In this document: positions 19,070-28,779 of the stretch, in pieces
How the letters are laid out: every line of letters starts with the position of its first letter
How positions within the stretch are numbered: the stretch's first letter is position 1
Source of the DNA: Candidatus Omnitrophota bacterium
Lineage (GTDB): Bacteria > Omnitrophota > Gorgyraeia > Gygaellales > Profunditerraquicolaceae
DNA length: 42,969 nt
Direction of reading: 5' to 3'
Assembly (NCBI GenBank): GCA_018895075.1
Contig: JAHIOW010000027.1
Location: forward strand, 1-42,969
Notes under the pieces: generated by a model
What the model saw: the letters and a program-made list of their open reading frames with translations, nothing else
Database searches by the model: none
Told to the model about the DNA's origin: nothing
Made by a program: the position numbers and the translations under genes

Positions 19070-19083
19070 AGCACCCTCCTTTT

Positions 19084-20598
19084 TTAAAACTCGAATTCCA
19101 CTACTAATTCTATCTGATAAGCAGAATCTACATCTCCATCTCCGCGCAGAAAAGGACTAAATAAACTTCCATCGGTATCATCTCTTTCTTCCTTATAGTA
19201 GTCTCCTGGGAAAAAATACCCACCTAAAAGGCTAATCAATGCATTCTCATTAAGCTGATAATCAATAAATAAATCCACTTCTCTGCCTAAATCACGCGAT
19301 AGATATTTTGCCTGGCTATTTAATGTGCCCACGCCTTTTTCAAATGCCCTCAAGGAATAGCCGTAGAAACCGATACTTAAATTTTCGGTCAGATTAAAAT
19401 CAAATCCCAAAGAAGCAATAATTATATTATCAAAATCGGAAGCATAAAAAGTCCCCGGACGTAAAAGACCATAATTTAACCCATAACCGCCCCCCATAGC
19501 CACAATAGGACGTATATCTGCGTGGCTAGACGATATAGAATCTCCCAAATAGTCATTCAAAGGTGAAGAAACACTAAAGGCCCTATTCTTGCCACTAGTT
19601 AAGGTTGTATCTTGATTTTCCGCCATATCCAAAGTCAACTTATTCCCAGAACAAAAGAGAAATGCTAAAGTAGGGGTAAACTCACCTATTGCATAATCTA
19701 TGTCCGTATATACCATATAACCGCTATGAGATACATCCTTGTATTCAGGATCATTACTGTCTGCCTTACCAAAATTACGCGCTATCTCCGTATTTAAGGA
19801 CAATTTATCTTGCTTGAATCTCCAGGCAAATCCGGCTGTCCCTAATATATCCCTTTTAATGGACGTGGTAAAAAAATTACTCCTTTTGCCTGGCGAGGTA
19901 TAATCTGCCAAAACGCCCACATAGGGCTCTAGAGAACTTTTCCCCATATCGAATTTAACATCAGTAGCAAAAAAGTTGCTTGCATTATGCTCGTATTCAA
20001 CACCCTGTTCCTCATCCTGACGGATGCGTGGACCAAGGTGATTTTTATAGACAATATCCGGGCGGCAATAGTATATCCTCCAAACACAATTCTCCCATTC
20101 CTTTGACAAAGTAAATCCAAAATTCTCATAAGCCCCATTTAGACTGAATCCATTGCCTACCTCATATGTATACAGCCCGAGTTTCAATCTAAAATTATTG
20201 ATTAAAGGGGTATCTAACCAGAGCTCTTCCAATTGAGGCAGCAATTCATCATTACGATATCCTTCAATAACCCCGCCTGAGGTCATCAGGGTATTATGCA
20301 CAAAGAGGGGGGCATCGTAATCAGTAGGACCGTTTCTCTCTAATTTTAGATAAAATACCGGGCCCCCATCTTTAGATTCAGATTTAAACCCAAAACTGTA
20401 ATCTATCCCGAAATAGGTAGTGGTATCGTCACTATTGCTACTATCCAAATCCACCACATTTTTAAAGATAACCAAATCCTTTCTTAGGTAGGTATCCATG
20501 GATAAGATAAAATCTTCGGTTTCTAATATAGGCTCTGCGTAACCAAAACTGGTTGTGAAAAATATTACTACTAAAAATAGAAAGAATTTTTTAAACAT
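19084..20598 (-). CDS. Predicted outer-membrane beta-barrel (porin-like)
   Basis: ORF 504 aa; signal peptide MFKKFFLFLVVIFFTTSFGYA; alternating beta-strand pattern; C-terminal VVEFEF. Confidence 0.65.
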   Translation of the reverse strand: MFKKFFLFLVVIFFTTSFGYAEPILETEDFILSMDTYLRKDLVIFKNVVDLDSSNSDDTTTYFGIDYSFGFKSESKDGGPVFYLKLERNGPTDYDAPLFVHNTLMTSGGVIEGYRNDELLPQLEELWLDTPLINNFRLKLGLYTYEVGNGFSLNGAYENFGFTLSKEWENCVWRIYYCRPDIVYKNHLGPRIRQDEEQGVEYEHNASNFFATDVKFDMGKSSLEPYVGVLADYTSPGKRSNFFTTSIKRDILGTAGFAWRFKQDKLSLNTEIARNFGKADSNDPEYKDVSHSGYMVYTDIDYAIGEFTPTLAFLFCSGNKLTLDMAENQDTTLTSGKNRAFSVSSPLNDYLGDSISSSHADIRPIVAMGGGYGLNYGLLRPGTFYASDFDNIIIASLGFDFNLTENLSIGFYGYSLRAFEKGVGTLNSQAKYLSRDLGREVDLFIDYQLNENALISLLGGYFFPGDYYKEERDDTDGSLFSPFLRGDGDVDSAYQIELVVEFEF

Positions 20599-20637
20599 TT
20601 TTGTTGGGTGTGTTTATCGTTCAGAGTGCTTTATTTC

Positions 20638-20716
20638 TGGCGGGCCCGACGGGATTTGAACCCGTGATCTTCAGATCGACAATCTGACGTGCTAAACCAG
20701 GCTGCACCACGGGCCC
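20638..20716 (-). tRNA. tRNA-Asp (GTC), CCA encoded
   Basis: Cloverleaf read on minus strand: GGGCCCG...TCAGA-TTGTCGA-TCTGA...GGTTCAAATCC...CGGGCCC-G-CCA. Confidence 0.95.
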
Positions 20717-20774
20717 GAAATGTAGGAGGTAAATGTTAACTCAAAACAGTCTTACTTGCAATAATTATTTTATA

Positions 20775-20851
20775 TGGTGGGCGGTAGGGGACTCGAACCT
20801 CTGACCTCGTGAATGTAAATCACGCGTTCTAACCAACTGAACTAACCGCCC
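20775..20851 (-). tRNA. tRNA-Val (TAC), CCA encoded
   Basis: Cloverleaf read on minus strand: GGGCGGT...CGTGA-TTTACAT-TCACG...GGTTCGAGTCC...ACCGCCC-A-CCA. Confidence 0.95.
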
Positions 20852-20857
20852 ATAACC

Positions 20858-21310
20858 TTAGGCTAGCCTGCCTAATAATCCCATGGCAAAGGCCATAACA
20901 AAGAGCGCAACTGTCTCAATAATACCTAAAACAACGATATAGTTGCCGAATCCTTTGCCGGTTTCACCCAGCGCGTCGCAGGCTACGGCGCCGGCTTTAC
21001 CTTGCATAAAAGCAGAGAGCCCGATAGCAATACCGCATAATACGCCGACACCCCAGAGATAAGTGCCTCTGGCGGCAATCTCCGCCATGCGGTTCATCAG
21101 AATCATCCCGTAAATGGTCTGGGTCAACGGCGCACCCACAAAGGCAACCATTATAAATGCAGCTGCCTTATTCTGGGAAAAGGCCTTTTTCCAAGCACCA
21201 GCTGCAGCCATTGCCGCCACCCCTGTGCCTAAGGCTGAACCCATGGCGGAAAAAGCCAATACCGCTGCTACTCCTAAATCCTTAAACTGCAACAATGTCC
21301 CTGTAGGCAT
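20858..21310 (-). CDS. V/A-type ATPase subunit K (proteolipid, two hairpins)
   Basis: ORF 150 aa; four TM; GAPLTQTIYGMI, FMQGKAGAVA, GIIETVALF ion-site motifs. Confidence 0.92.
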   Translation of the reverse strand: MPTGTLLQFKDLGVAAVLAFSAMGSALGTGVAAMAAAGAWKKAFSQNKAAAFIMVAFVGAPLTQTIYGMILMNRMAEIAARGTYLWGVGVLCGIAIGLSAFMQGKAGAVACDALGETGKGFGNYIVVLGIIETVALFVMAFAMGLLGRLA

Positions 21311-21312
21311 AA

Positions 21313-23082
21313 TCAGACCTCCTGTAAAGGTTTATAGGAAAACCCGCTCCATTTTACATCAATATGATTACAGAACTCAAGTACATTAAGTCTTACTCCG
21401 TGCACCAAAACCGCCATCGACCCCAGCAATATATTCAAGGCGTGCCCTAAAAATAAGATTAAGACGGTCAGTGCACCCGTTAAAATACTGCCAAAACCCA
21501 CATCCATAGCCATTCTATTAAAAGAATCTGCCACTACTACTGTAGCCAGGCCCACGGCAAAAAGACGGATGTAAGAAACTACGTCGGTAAAACTATTCAC
21601 CAGATTTAAAAATAAATTACCTAAGCCTTGGCCAATGCCCTTAAACACATTCTTTTTGATGCTGGTAAAAAATACCACTAAAAATGGCCCGACGATAAAA
21701 AACCATTTTGCGGGTTCCGGAAAAATATCTCCTAAAATCAAGGCCTTGGCCAGAAAAAATGCGCCCCATAATACCGAAACCCAACCCAGTTCCGAAAGTA
21801 CGGTCAAAGACGGCGCTTTTACTATTGCCCTCCAGAGATGGGCTATACTTAAATGCAGCGCGCCGAGCGCGAAACAAAAGACTTGAATATTACGACTATC
21901 GCGTAGCGCCGGCATCAGAGGCTGAATTGTCTTGGGCAACCACTCCTGGCCAAAAAAGGTTCCGCTGAGCACCCCCCAGGCAATAGCGCAGAAACTGAAT
22001 AGATACAAAAGCATAAAGATAGATTTACTGCTGACTTTGTGTCCCCATTTATTTTGCGCCAAAAAGGTTAAGGACAAGAATATCGCTCCATACGCCGCAT
22101 CTCCGATCAACATGCCAAAGAAAACAGATAAAAATATCAGCACCCACAGGCTGATATCAAATTCACGGTATCCGGGAACCACCTCTATCATTTTAAATAT
22201 CGGGCTGATAATCGCAACCCAGCGCGGATTGCGAATCAATGTAGGGACCCCATCCTCATCAGCAGGGTCTTTAATCATAATACCCCATCTTTCTCTTACG
22301 GCAGCCTGCTGTAAGGGGCTAATCTTATCATAAGGAATATATCCTCTTAGATACATAATCTCATCGGCTACACCCATTCCCCTTAATGCCTCTTGAAATT
22401 CCAACTGCACCTGAATATCTTTCTTAATGCGCAAGAAATCTGTTTGTAAAGTTGTGTGGCTGCGGATATCCTCCTTGATTAATTGCATTATCTGCATATC
22501 TTCAGTTAATCTAGCACGCATCTGACTCAGGCCCATCTTGGGAAGTAGGGCTTCTTTAAAAGGGATTTCAACTTTGCCCTGTGAGACAACCGCACAATAA
22601 GCAACCCCTCTGACTGTAGATATCCTTTTTACTATAACATCTCTGGGAAATTCTTTGACCTGTTTTACCGGAATTGAATAAAACCGGATATAAATATTTT
22701 CTTTTGCTAAATCCCCAAGTATCTCCGGCTGAAAATCACCCCAGGCCTGCCATTGATTGATGCTATTTTGCATAGAGCGCGAATATTCATCAAGTCTTTC
22801 TATCCTCTTATGCGCATCAATAATGTGCTGGGCAGTAAATTTCCAATCCTTTAATGTTTTATTCCCTCTGCCAGGCTGTTTTTGAGAATATCCGCTGGCT
22901 GAGAGGATAGCCATGGCCTGGCTAATCAGTGCTAAGTCATCCTGCAGCAAACTGATATCGCTTCCCCTGGGTAACTGCTGATGTTCTACATGTAAAACGC
23001 CAAGCCTGCGCAGAGTCTTTAGGCAAGAATCCGCATCTTTTGCCTGGATAATTACTGCTACCTTTTTCATAGGCACAATCAT
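21313..23082 (-). CDS. V/A-type ATPase subunit I (a-subunit)
   Basis: ORF 589 aa; soluble N-terminus + multi-TM C-terminus; FTDVVSYIRLFAVGLATVVVADSFN, HALNILLGSMAVLVHGVRLNVLEF. Confidence 0.93.
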   Translation of the reverse strand: MIVPMKKVAVIIQAKDADSCLKTLRRLGVLHVEHQQLPRGSDISLLQDDLALISQAMAILSASGYSQKQPGRGNKTLKDWKFTAQHIIDAHKRIERLDEYSRSMQNSINQWQAWGDFQPEILGDLAKENIYIRFYSIPVKQVKEFPRDVIVKRISTVRGVAYCAVVSQGKVEIPFKEALLPKMGLSQMRARLTEDMQIMQLIKEDIRSHTTLQTDFLRIKKDIQVQLEFQEALRGMGVADEIMYLRGYIPYDKISPLQQAAVRERWGIMIKDPADEDGVPTLIRNPRWVAIISPIFKMIEVVPGYREFDISLWVLIFLSVFFGMLIGDAAYGAIFLSLTFLAQNKWGHKVSSKSIFMLLYLFSFCAIAWGVLSGTFFGQEWLPKTIQPLMPALRDSRNIQVFCFALGALHLSIAHLWRAIVKAPSLTVLSELGWVSVLWGAFFLAKALILGDIFPEPAKWFFIVGPFLVVFFTSIKKNVFKGIGQGLGNLFLNLVNSFTDVVSYIRLFAVGLATVVVADSFNRMAMDVGFGSILTGALTVLILFLGHALNILLGSMAVLVHGVRLNVLEFCNHIDVKWSGFSYKPLQEV

Positions 23083-23696
23083 ACCGCTACCTCTTGCAGA
23101 ACTAATGCCTCAATCTTTCTCTTGGCTATTTTGCTGCGACCTACGGCATTAGTCATCTGGTCGCCTAAATAAATCCTAATCAGCCGTATCGCCTCCTGGG
23201 CCTCGGGGATCTTCATTTTTTCAAAGAGATTCACCCTTTGAGTAGTAATGCGTAATTCCTGCCTTAAAATCTCTATTCCTCTTTCTATAACGTTGATCTC
23301 CTGACGCAGGGAAACCAACTCCTTAAGTGCTTCAACAGCAGCATCGACCCAGAGAGGATAAAGAAACAAGTCGTAAACCACTGCTGTAAATTCCACATTC
23401 TGGAAAACCGGTATATCTACGCCGGCGATATTTCTGGCGCTAGTAACTATTTCTTTGGGAATAAGCCACTGGCGAATATCTGCTCCTGGCTCAGCCAAAA
23501 GCCCAGCCCAAGCCTCTATCGAGTGCCTTTTAGTTACCTCAGCGCCTCTAGTCTGCTCAAGGAGAGTTAACTGCTGTGAGATCTCCATCTGCAGCTGTTG
23601 CTTCTTAAGCTGCAATGTAGGCAGGTAACGCTGGTATTGCCCCAGCGCATCCCTCTGTCTCTTTAATTCGCCTTTTGTAAGCTTGACTTCGGACAT
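23079..23696 (-). CDS. V/A-type ATPase subunit D
   Basis: ORF opens at 23756; MSEVKLTKGELKRQRDALGQYQRYLPTLQLKKQQLQ start fits subunit D at 23696. Confidence 0.88.
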   Translation of the reverse strand: MSEVKLTKGELKRQRDALGQYQRYLPTLQLKKQQLQMEISQQLTLLEQTRGAEVTKRHSIEAWAGLLAEPGADIRQWLIPKEIVTSARNIAGVDIPVFQNVEFTAVVYDLFLYPLWVDAAVEALKELVSLRQEINVIERGIEILRQELRITTQRVNLFEKMKIPEAQEAIRLIRIYLGDQMTNAVGRSKIAKRKIEALVLQEVAV

Positions 23697-23730
23697 AGAG
23701 TCGCGATAAACTAATGATTTTTGCCCTGAG

Positions 23731-25026
23731 CTATTTCTTGGGCCAATATTTCTCAACCATGGAACTTTTTATTCCGGTCTCCTCAGACGTAAAGCATTCC
23801 GCCATAATCTCCCAGCCTCTATCCAGCGCCTTTTCTAGGGGGATATTGACTTCTAAAGACATCATTTCTTTCTCGAATAATCTGCCGTACTTAAGGAGTT
23901 TGTTATCCCATGAACTCATCTTAAAACCCATGGCGCGTTTTTCTAAGGTAGAGCGGTAATTAGCAAACAACTGGATCATAGTGTCCATTATTATACGGTG
24001 GTCTGAGCGGGTCTTACCATTGACCTGCTGCTTAAGACGACTTAGAGAGCCGAATGGCTCTATGACCCCCCCTTTGAGATAAAACTGGCCTTCGGTAATA
24101 TAGCCGGTATTATCCGGAACCGGATGGGTAACATCATCGCCGGGCATAGTAGTAGCTGCCAGGATGGTGATGGAGCCCGCACCTTCAAAATCCACTGCTT
24201 TTTCATAACGTGCGGCTAATTGGCTGTATAAATCGCCGGGATAACCGCGGTTAGAAGGAACCTGTTCCATGGTGATAGATATCTCCTTGAGCGCATCGGC
24301 AAAATTGGTCATATCAGTAAGCAGTACCAGGACCCGCTTGCCATTTAAGGCAAATTGTTCTGCTACTGCCAGACTAATATCCGGAACAAGCAAGCATTCT
24401 ACTGTGGGGTTGGCAGCGGTATGGATAAAAAATATAGAACGGCCTAAAGCTCCTTGTTCCTCCAGTGTATCCCTGAAAAAGAGATAATCGTCGTGTTTTA
24501 AGCCCATACCCCCTAAAATGATAATGTCTGCCTCTGCTTGTATGGCAATGCGCGCGAGTAATTCGTTATATGGCTCACCGGCTATCGAGAAAATAGGTAA
24601 TTTCTGCGAGACTACTAATGAATTAAACACATCAATCATCGGGATACCAGTACGCACCATTTTGTTGGGGATGATTCTTTTTACCGGATTAACCGGAGGG
24701 CCGGCAATATCAATCATATTCTCGGAGAGCGTTGGCCCTTTATCTAAAGGCGCTCCGCTTCCATTAAAGATCCTGCCTAAAAGATTATCGCCGCTGGCAA
24801 TACGCATGGGATGGCCTAAGAAACGTACTTTATCGCCAGTTGATATACCGCGACTTCCGGCAAAGACCTGTAAAGAAACTCTCTTACCGTCTAAACGGAT
24901 AACCTGGGCCAGGGACATCCCCCGCTGCGTGGACACCTCGGCAATATCTGAATATCCCACGCCTTCTGCCTCAACCGTAATGACATCTCCGGCGATTTGA
25001 CTGATATTAGTATAGAATTTATACAT
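23731..25026 (-). CDS. V/A-type ATPase subunit B
   Basis: ORF 431 aa; [55 protein letters not shown]. Confidence 0.95.
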   Translation of the reverse strand: MYKFYTNISQIAGDVITVEAEGVGYSDIAEVSTQRGMSLAQVIRLDGKRVSLQVFAGSRGISTGDKVRFLGHPMRIASGDNLLGRIFNGSGAPLDKGPTLSENMIDIAGPPVNPVKRIIPNKMVRTGIPMIDVFNSLVVSQKLPIFSIAGEPYNELLARIAIQAEADIIILGGMGLKHDDYLFFRDTLEEQGALGRSIFFIHTAANPTVECLLVPDISLAVAEQFALNGKRVLVLLTDMTNFADALKEISITMEQVPSNRGYPGDLYSQLAARYEKAVDFEGAGSITILAATTMPGDDVTHPVPDNTGYITEGQFYLKGGVIEPFGSLSRLKQQVNGKTRSDHRIIMDTMIQLFANYRSTLEKRAMGFKMSSWDNKLLKYGRLFEKEMMSLEVNIPLEKALDRGWEIMAECFTSEETGIKSSMVEKYWPKK

Positions 25027-26773
25027 TAGATTCCTGATTTTTGTTTTTAACTTTTTCTTTTATGGTATTAGAAACCTCTTCTTCAGACCTCTTAAAATCT
25101 GGGGTATCCCAGGCAGCGGAATTCCACCCACGAAACTGTTGCCTTAGTTTCTGGAAAAATTTCAGCGCCTCTTCTTTATCAGTAAAAACGAATTCCGTCT
25201 CTAAAATATTATAGATGAAATTAAATATATATTTTTGCCTCTCTGCAGGAGCAGCTTCATCTACCTCATCATAGGCATTCTGCTGTAAATATACAAAATC
25301 AAAGAATTCTCCTTTAAGGTAATCTATATAATCTTCTAGTGATGTGCCTTCTTCGCCTACCACCTTCATCATCTGACTAACATCATGGCTCTTGCGCAGG
25401 ATCTGATGGCCTCGAAGCATCTGTTTTTCATCAATGAAACTTTTATATTTACTCCAGCTAATTAGAGGATCTATAGCCGGATAGCGACGGGCATCTGAAC
25501 GTTCGCGCGCAAGCCCATGAAAGGCACCCACAACTTTAAGTGTCGCCTGGGTAACCGGCTCCTCAAAATTCCCGCCGGCAGGGCTGATTGTCCCGCCAAT
25601 AGTCACCGAGCCACAAGAACCATCATGCAATCTCACCATACCTGCCCTTTCATAAAAAGAAGCAATGCGCGATTCCAGGTATGCCGGAAAGGCCTCCTCT
25701 CCGGGTATCTCCTCAAGCCTACCAGACATCTCGCGCATGGCCTGCGCCCACCTAGAGGTAGAGTCAGCGAGTAATAAAACATTTAATCCCATCTGGCGGT
25801 AATATTCGGCAATAGTTACTGCGGTGTAGACGCTGGATTCTCTGGCTGCTACGGGCATGGAACTGGTATTACAGATAATCACTGTACGGTCGCTTAATGG
25901 CCTGCCTGTTCTAGGATCGGATATTTTCGGAAAGGTCTTTAATGTCTCCACAACTTCTCCAGCGCGTTCTCCGCAGGCAGCAATAATCACAATATCAACT
26001 TGCGCATGACGGCTGGTAAGTTGCTGCAGAACTGTTTTACCTGACCCAAAAGGCCCGGGGATGCAATAAGTGCCGCCGCGGGCAACGGGAAAGAGAGAAT
26101 CAATCAAGCGCATTTTAGTTACCAGGGGCTCCCCTGGCTTTAATCTTTCAGAATATGCCTGAATAGGAATCTTGACCGGCCAGATTTGCTGCAGATATGC
26201 TTGGTATTGTTTACCAGACTCATCCTGTAATTTGGCAACCGGATCCTTTAAATTATATTTTCCTTTTTTGGCTATGCTGATAACTTTCAGCGCGCCAGCA
26301 AGATGAAAAGGAACCATAATATAATGTTTAAATATCTTCTCCGGTACCCAACCTAACTTATCTGAACAACGCAGGATATCGCCAACATTAACCAGGGGAG
26401 TAAATTCCCATTCTGTTTCATCGGGGAGCGCTTCAAGATAAATACCGCGCTTTAAAAAGAAACCACACTGTTCGGCAATATGCGGCAGGGGATTCTGTAG
26501 GCCGTCAAATATCTGACCCAGGAGCCCTGGGCCCAGCTCTACAGAGAGTAATTCATTGGTAAATTCAACTTTTTCTCCTACCTTCAGTCCGGCAGTACTC
26601 TCATAGACCTGCATCTCAGCACGCTTGCCTCTTACGCGGATGACTTCGGACTTAAGCCGCTCTTGGTTATGAAGAATATAAGTCACTTCGTTCTGGACAA
26701 TAAAGGCATCAGTCTCTACCGCCACCATATTGCCGCTGATCTTTACTATATGCCCTATTCTCTTTACTGCCAT
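25019..26773 (-). CDS. V/A-type ATPase subunit A (catalytic)
   Basis: ORF 584 aa; P-loop [45 protein letters not shown]. Confidence 0.96.
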   Translation of the reverse strand: MAVKRIGHIVKISGNMVAVETDAFIVQNEVTYILHNQERLKSEVIRVRGKRAEMQVYESTAGLKVGEKVEFTNELLSVELGPGLLGQIFDGLQNPLPHIAEQCGFFLKRGIYLEALPDETEWEFTPLVNVGDILRCSDKLGWVPEKIFKHYIMVPFHLAGALKVISIAKKGKYNLKDPVAKLQDESGKQYQAYLQQIWPVKIPIQAYSERLKPGEPLVTKMRLIDSLFPVARGGTYCIPGPFGSGKTVLQQLTSRHAQVDIVIIAACGERAGEVVETLKTFPKISDPRTGRPLSDRTVIICNTSSMPVAARESSVYTAVTIAEYYRQMGLNVLLLADSTSRWAQAMREMSGRLEEIPGEEAFPAYLESRIASFYERAGMVRLHDGSCGSVTIGGTISPAGGNFEEPVTQATLKVVGAFHGLARERSDARRYPAIDPLISWSKYKSFIDEKQMLRGHQILRKSHDVSQMMKVVGEEGTSLEDYIDYLKGEFFDFVYLQQNAYDEVDEAAPAERQKYIFNFIYNILETEFVFTDKEEALKFFQKLRQQFRGWNSAAWDTPDFKRSEEEVSNTIKEKVKNKNQESNV

Positions 26774-26782
26774 TTTATCCTC

Positions 26783-27313
26783 TTAGCTCTTAACTAACGT
26801 CTCTTCTAAAATACTAGCTTTATCCGCGGTATTAATTATCTCCCAGCGCGCCAGTATCAATAATTTAAGCGCATAGACTACCAGAAAATCTATATCAAAA
26901 TAATGCCCCCTTGCCAACTCATCTAAAAAGTGCCATCTTTCTTGATCAAGCATCCTTTCTGCTGCCAGAATCGAAGGATTCTTTTGGGCATTCATAGCTA
27001 GGCGAGCAATTGCCGGCGGAGCATATTCTTCCCCGCGCAGATATCGGGCTGAATCCATTCTTTTGCGTGCCGCACGAATCTTAACTAACTCATTCCTCAA
27101 TAGCGTATCAAAAATAAACCATTTTCTTAGGCTAGATTGGGTAGTTTCATAAATATACTCTCCTGTGATTGATGCAGTTTCAAGTATCTTGATGCCGCTC
27201 TCCGGAATTAACCCTTGGCAGATTTCAAGAAATCCGGCAAAAGAAAAAGGAGATTGTATGCCAAAATGAAGCATGGGTAAACTGGATATCAAATAGGTAT
27301 AGTAACCGGGCAT
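26783..27313 (-). CDS. DUF2764-like V-ATPase operon protein (candidate C-subunit equivalent)
   Basis: ORF 176 aa; YYTYLISSLPMLHFG N-terminus, located between E and A genes as in other bacterial V-ATPase operons. Confidence 0.75.
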   Translation of the reverse strand: MPGYYTYLISSLPMLHFGIQSPFSFAGFLEICQGLIPESGIKILETASITGEYIYETTQSSLRKWFIFDTLLRNELVKIRAARKRMDSARYLRGEEYAPPAIARLAMNAQKNPSILAAERMLDQERWHFLDELARGHYFDIDFLVVYALKLLILARWEIINTADKASILEETLVKS

Positions 27314-27314
27314 A

Positions 27315-27956
27315 TTATTGTTTATGCTTTTGTTTTTCTTCTGGAGGCTGGGGACTTGTTCCTTTGAGAATCTGTGCTAGTTTGGGCTGAAGGTATGTGC
27401 CGATGTATTCTGTAAGCGCCTTATCCGTAAAATCAAAATGCGACCTGCCGCGATCATAGCTAATCATGAAACCTGCGTTCATGCCTTCCGAGGCCTTAAG
27501 AACCATACCTTTTTTTAATTCCTCCTTGAGCTCACCCAACAGACCCTTCTCTAGGCTTTCAAGGTCCTGCTTATTTAACAAGACGACAATATCGCTTTTC
27601 TCCTTCCCGCTATAATTTTTAATCAGTGTAACTATAATCTTGGCCATCTCCTGCGGACTCAACGCCGTACGTACGCCTCTAGCGATAAGATTATTGAGCA
27701 TAGTGTTAATCTCTTTGCTTAAAGTAAGCAAAAGGTCTCTTCCTGTCTGCTCCAGAGAAAGCCGAGTGCTCTGTTGGGTTTTAACCACTTTATCCCGGCC
27801 TTCAGCAATAATCTTCTCGGCTTCGGCTTGAGCCTTAGCAACTATCTCTTCAGCCCTTTGTCTTGCCTGCGCCTCAATATTCTTTGCTTTTCCCTGCACA
27901 GCCCTGATTCCTTCTTGATTTATCTTCTCGATTAATCCTTTAATGTCCTCTACCAT
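27315..27956 (-). CDS. V/A-type ATPase subunit E
   Basis: ORF 213 aa; coiled-coil N-terminus, MVLKASEGMNAGFMISYDRGRSHFDFTDKALTEYI. Confidence 0.85.
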   Translation of the reverse strand: MVEDIKGLIEKINQEGIRAVQGKAKNIEAQARQRAEEIVAKAQAEAEKIIAEGRDKVVKTQQSTRLSLEQTGRDLLLTLSKEINTMLNNLIARGVRTALSPQEMAKIIVTLIKNYSGKEKSDIVVLLNKQDLESLEKGLLGELKEELKKGMVLKASEGMNAGFMISYDRGRSHFDFTDKALTEYIGTYLQPKLAQILKGTSPQPPEEKQKHKQ

Positions 27957-27982
27957 AACCTTCTCCTCATAATAGATAAATA

Positions 27983-28011
27983 ATTATATGCTATTTATCC
28001 TCTAAATTCAA
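27983..28011 (-). promoter_or_regulatory. Predicted sigma70-type promoter for the V-ATPase operon
   Basis: Minus strand TTGAAT-N17-TATAAT (28011..28006 and 27988..27983), about 30 nt upstream of the E start. Confidence 0.6.
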
Positions 28012-28014
28012 CCT

Positions 28015-28779
28015 CTATCTAGGAACTTCCTGTAATATCTCATCTACCACTGAGGCGGGATCCTTGGCTGTCAATATAGGCCTGCCGATGACCAGAAAGT
28101 CGCTGCCTGCCTTAAGCGCCTGACTGACAGTGGCAGTCCTTTGTTGGTCATCACCAGCTACCTTTTTTATTCTTATGCCGGGGGTGACAATTACAAAATC
28201 CGAACCAAATTCTTTTCTCATCATGGCCGCTTCACTAACCGCACAAACTACCCCATCGAGACCTACATCTTTAGCCATGCGCGCCGCTTGCAGAACAGTT
28301 CTCTGGGTATCTTCATTATTCTCATCGCTTGTCAAGCTTGTAACGCCAATAATAAGAGGCTTGGGGATATTTAGTCCCGCTGCTTTTTCTATCGCACCCC
28401 TGAGAGCTGCTTTTAACATCTCTAGGCCGCCCTTAGTATGCACGGTCATCATAAAAACTGGTGGAGCCTGCGTCGCATCTTGAACGCTCTCTACAATGCT
28501 CCCTTTCGCCGTATCGAAGGTAGAAACCAAAATAGATGTAGCTGAGCCTGTAGCCGAAGATACTGTGTGTGGAATATCGTGAAATTTTAAATCTAAAAAA
28601 ACCCGGGCCCCTTTCTTAGCAACCATTCTCACTGCTTCTGGGCCGCAAGCAGTAAATAACTGACTACCGACTTTAAAAAGCTTTATGCCTGCAGGATAAA
28701 GTATATCAACAAAATGCTCTGCCTTCTTTAGCGTATCCACGTCCAAGGCTACAATGAGTTTATCTTTTACTGGTTGCAT
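28015..28779 (-). CDS. pyrF: Orotidine 5'-phosphate decarboxylase (with an internal insertion)
   Basis: ORF 254 aa; LIVALDVDTLKKA, FLDLKFHDIPHTV, MMTVHTKGG, FVIVTPGIR, IGRPILTAKDP. Confidence 0.95.
   Translation of the reverse strand: MQPVKDKLIVALDVDTLKKAEHFVDILYPAGIKLFKVGSQLFTACGPEAVRMVAKKGARVFLDLKFHDIPHTVSSATGSATSILVSTFDTAKGSIVESVQDATQAPPVFMMTVHTKGGLEMLKAALRGAIEKAAGLNIPKPLIIGVTSLTSDENNEDTQRTVLQAARMAKDVGLDGVVCAVSEAAMMRKEFGSDFVIVTPGIRIKKVAGDDQQRTATVSQALKAGSDFLVIGRPILTAKDPASVVDEILQEVPR

Noticed and set aside
23697-23756. Overlap between V-ATPase B and D ORFs
   Set aside because: The true D start is most likely MSEVKLTKGEL at 23696, which removes the overlap.
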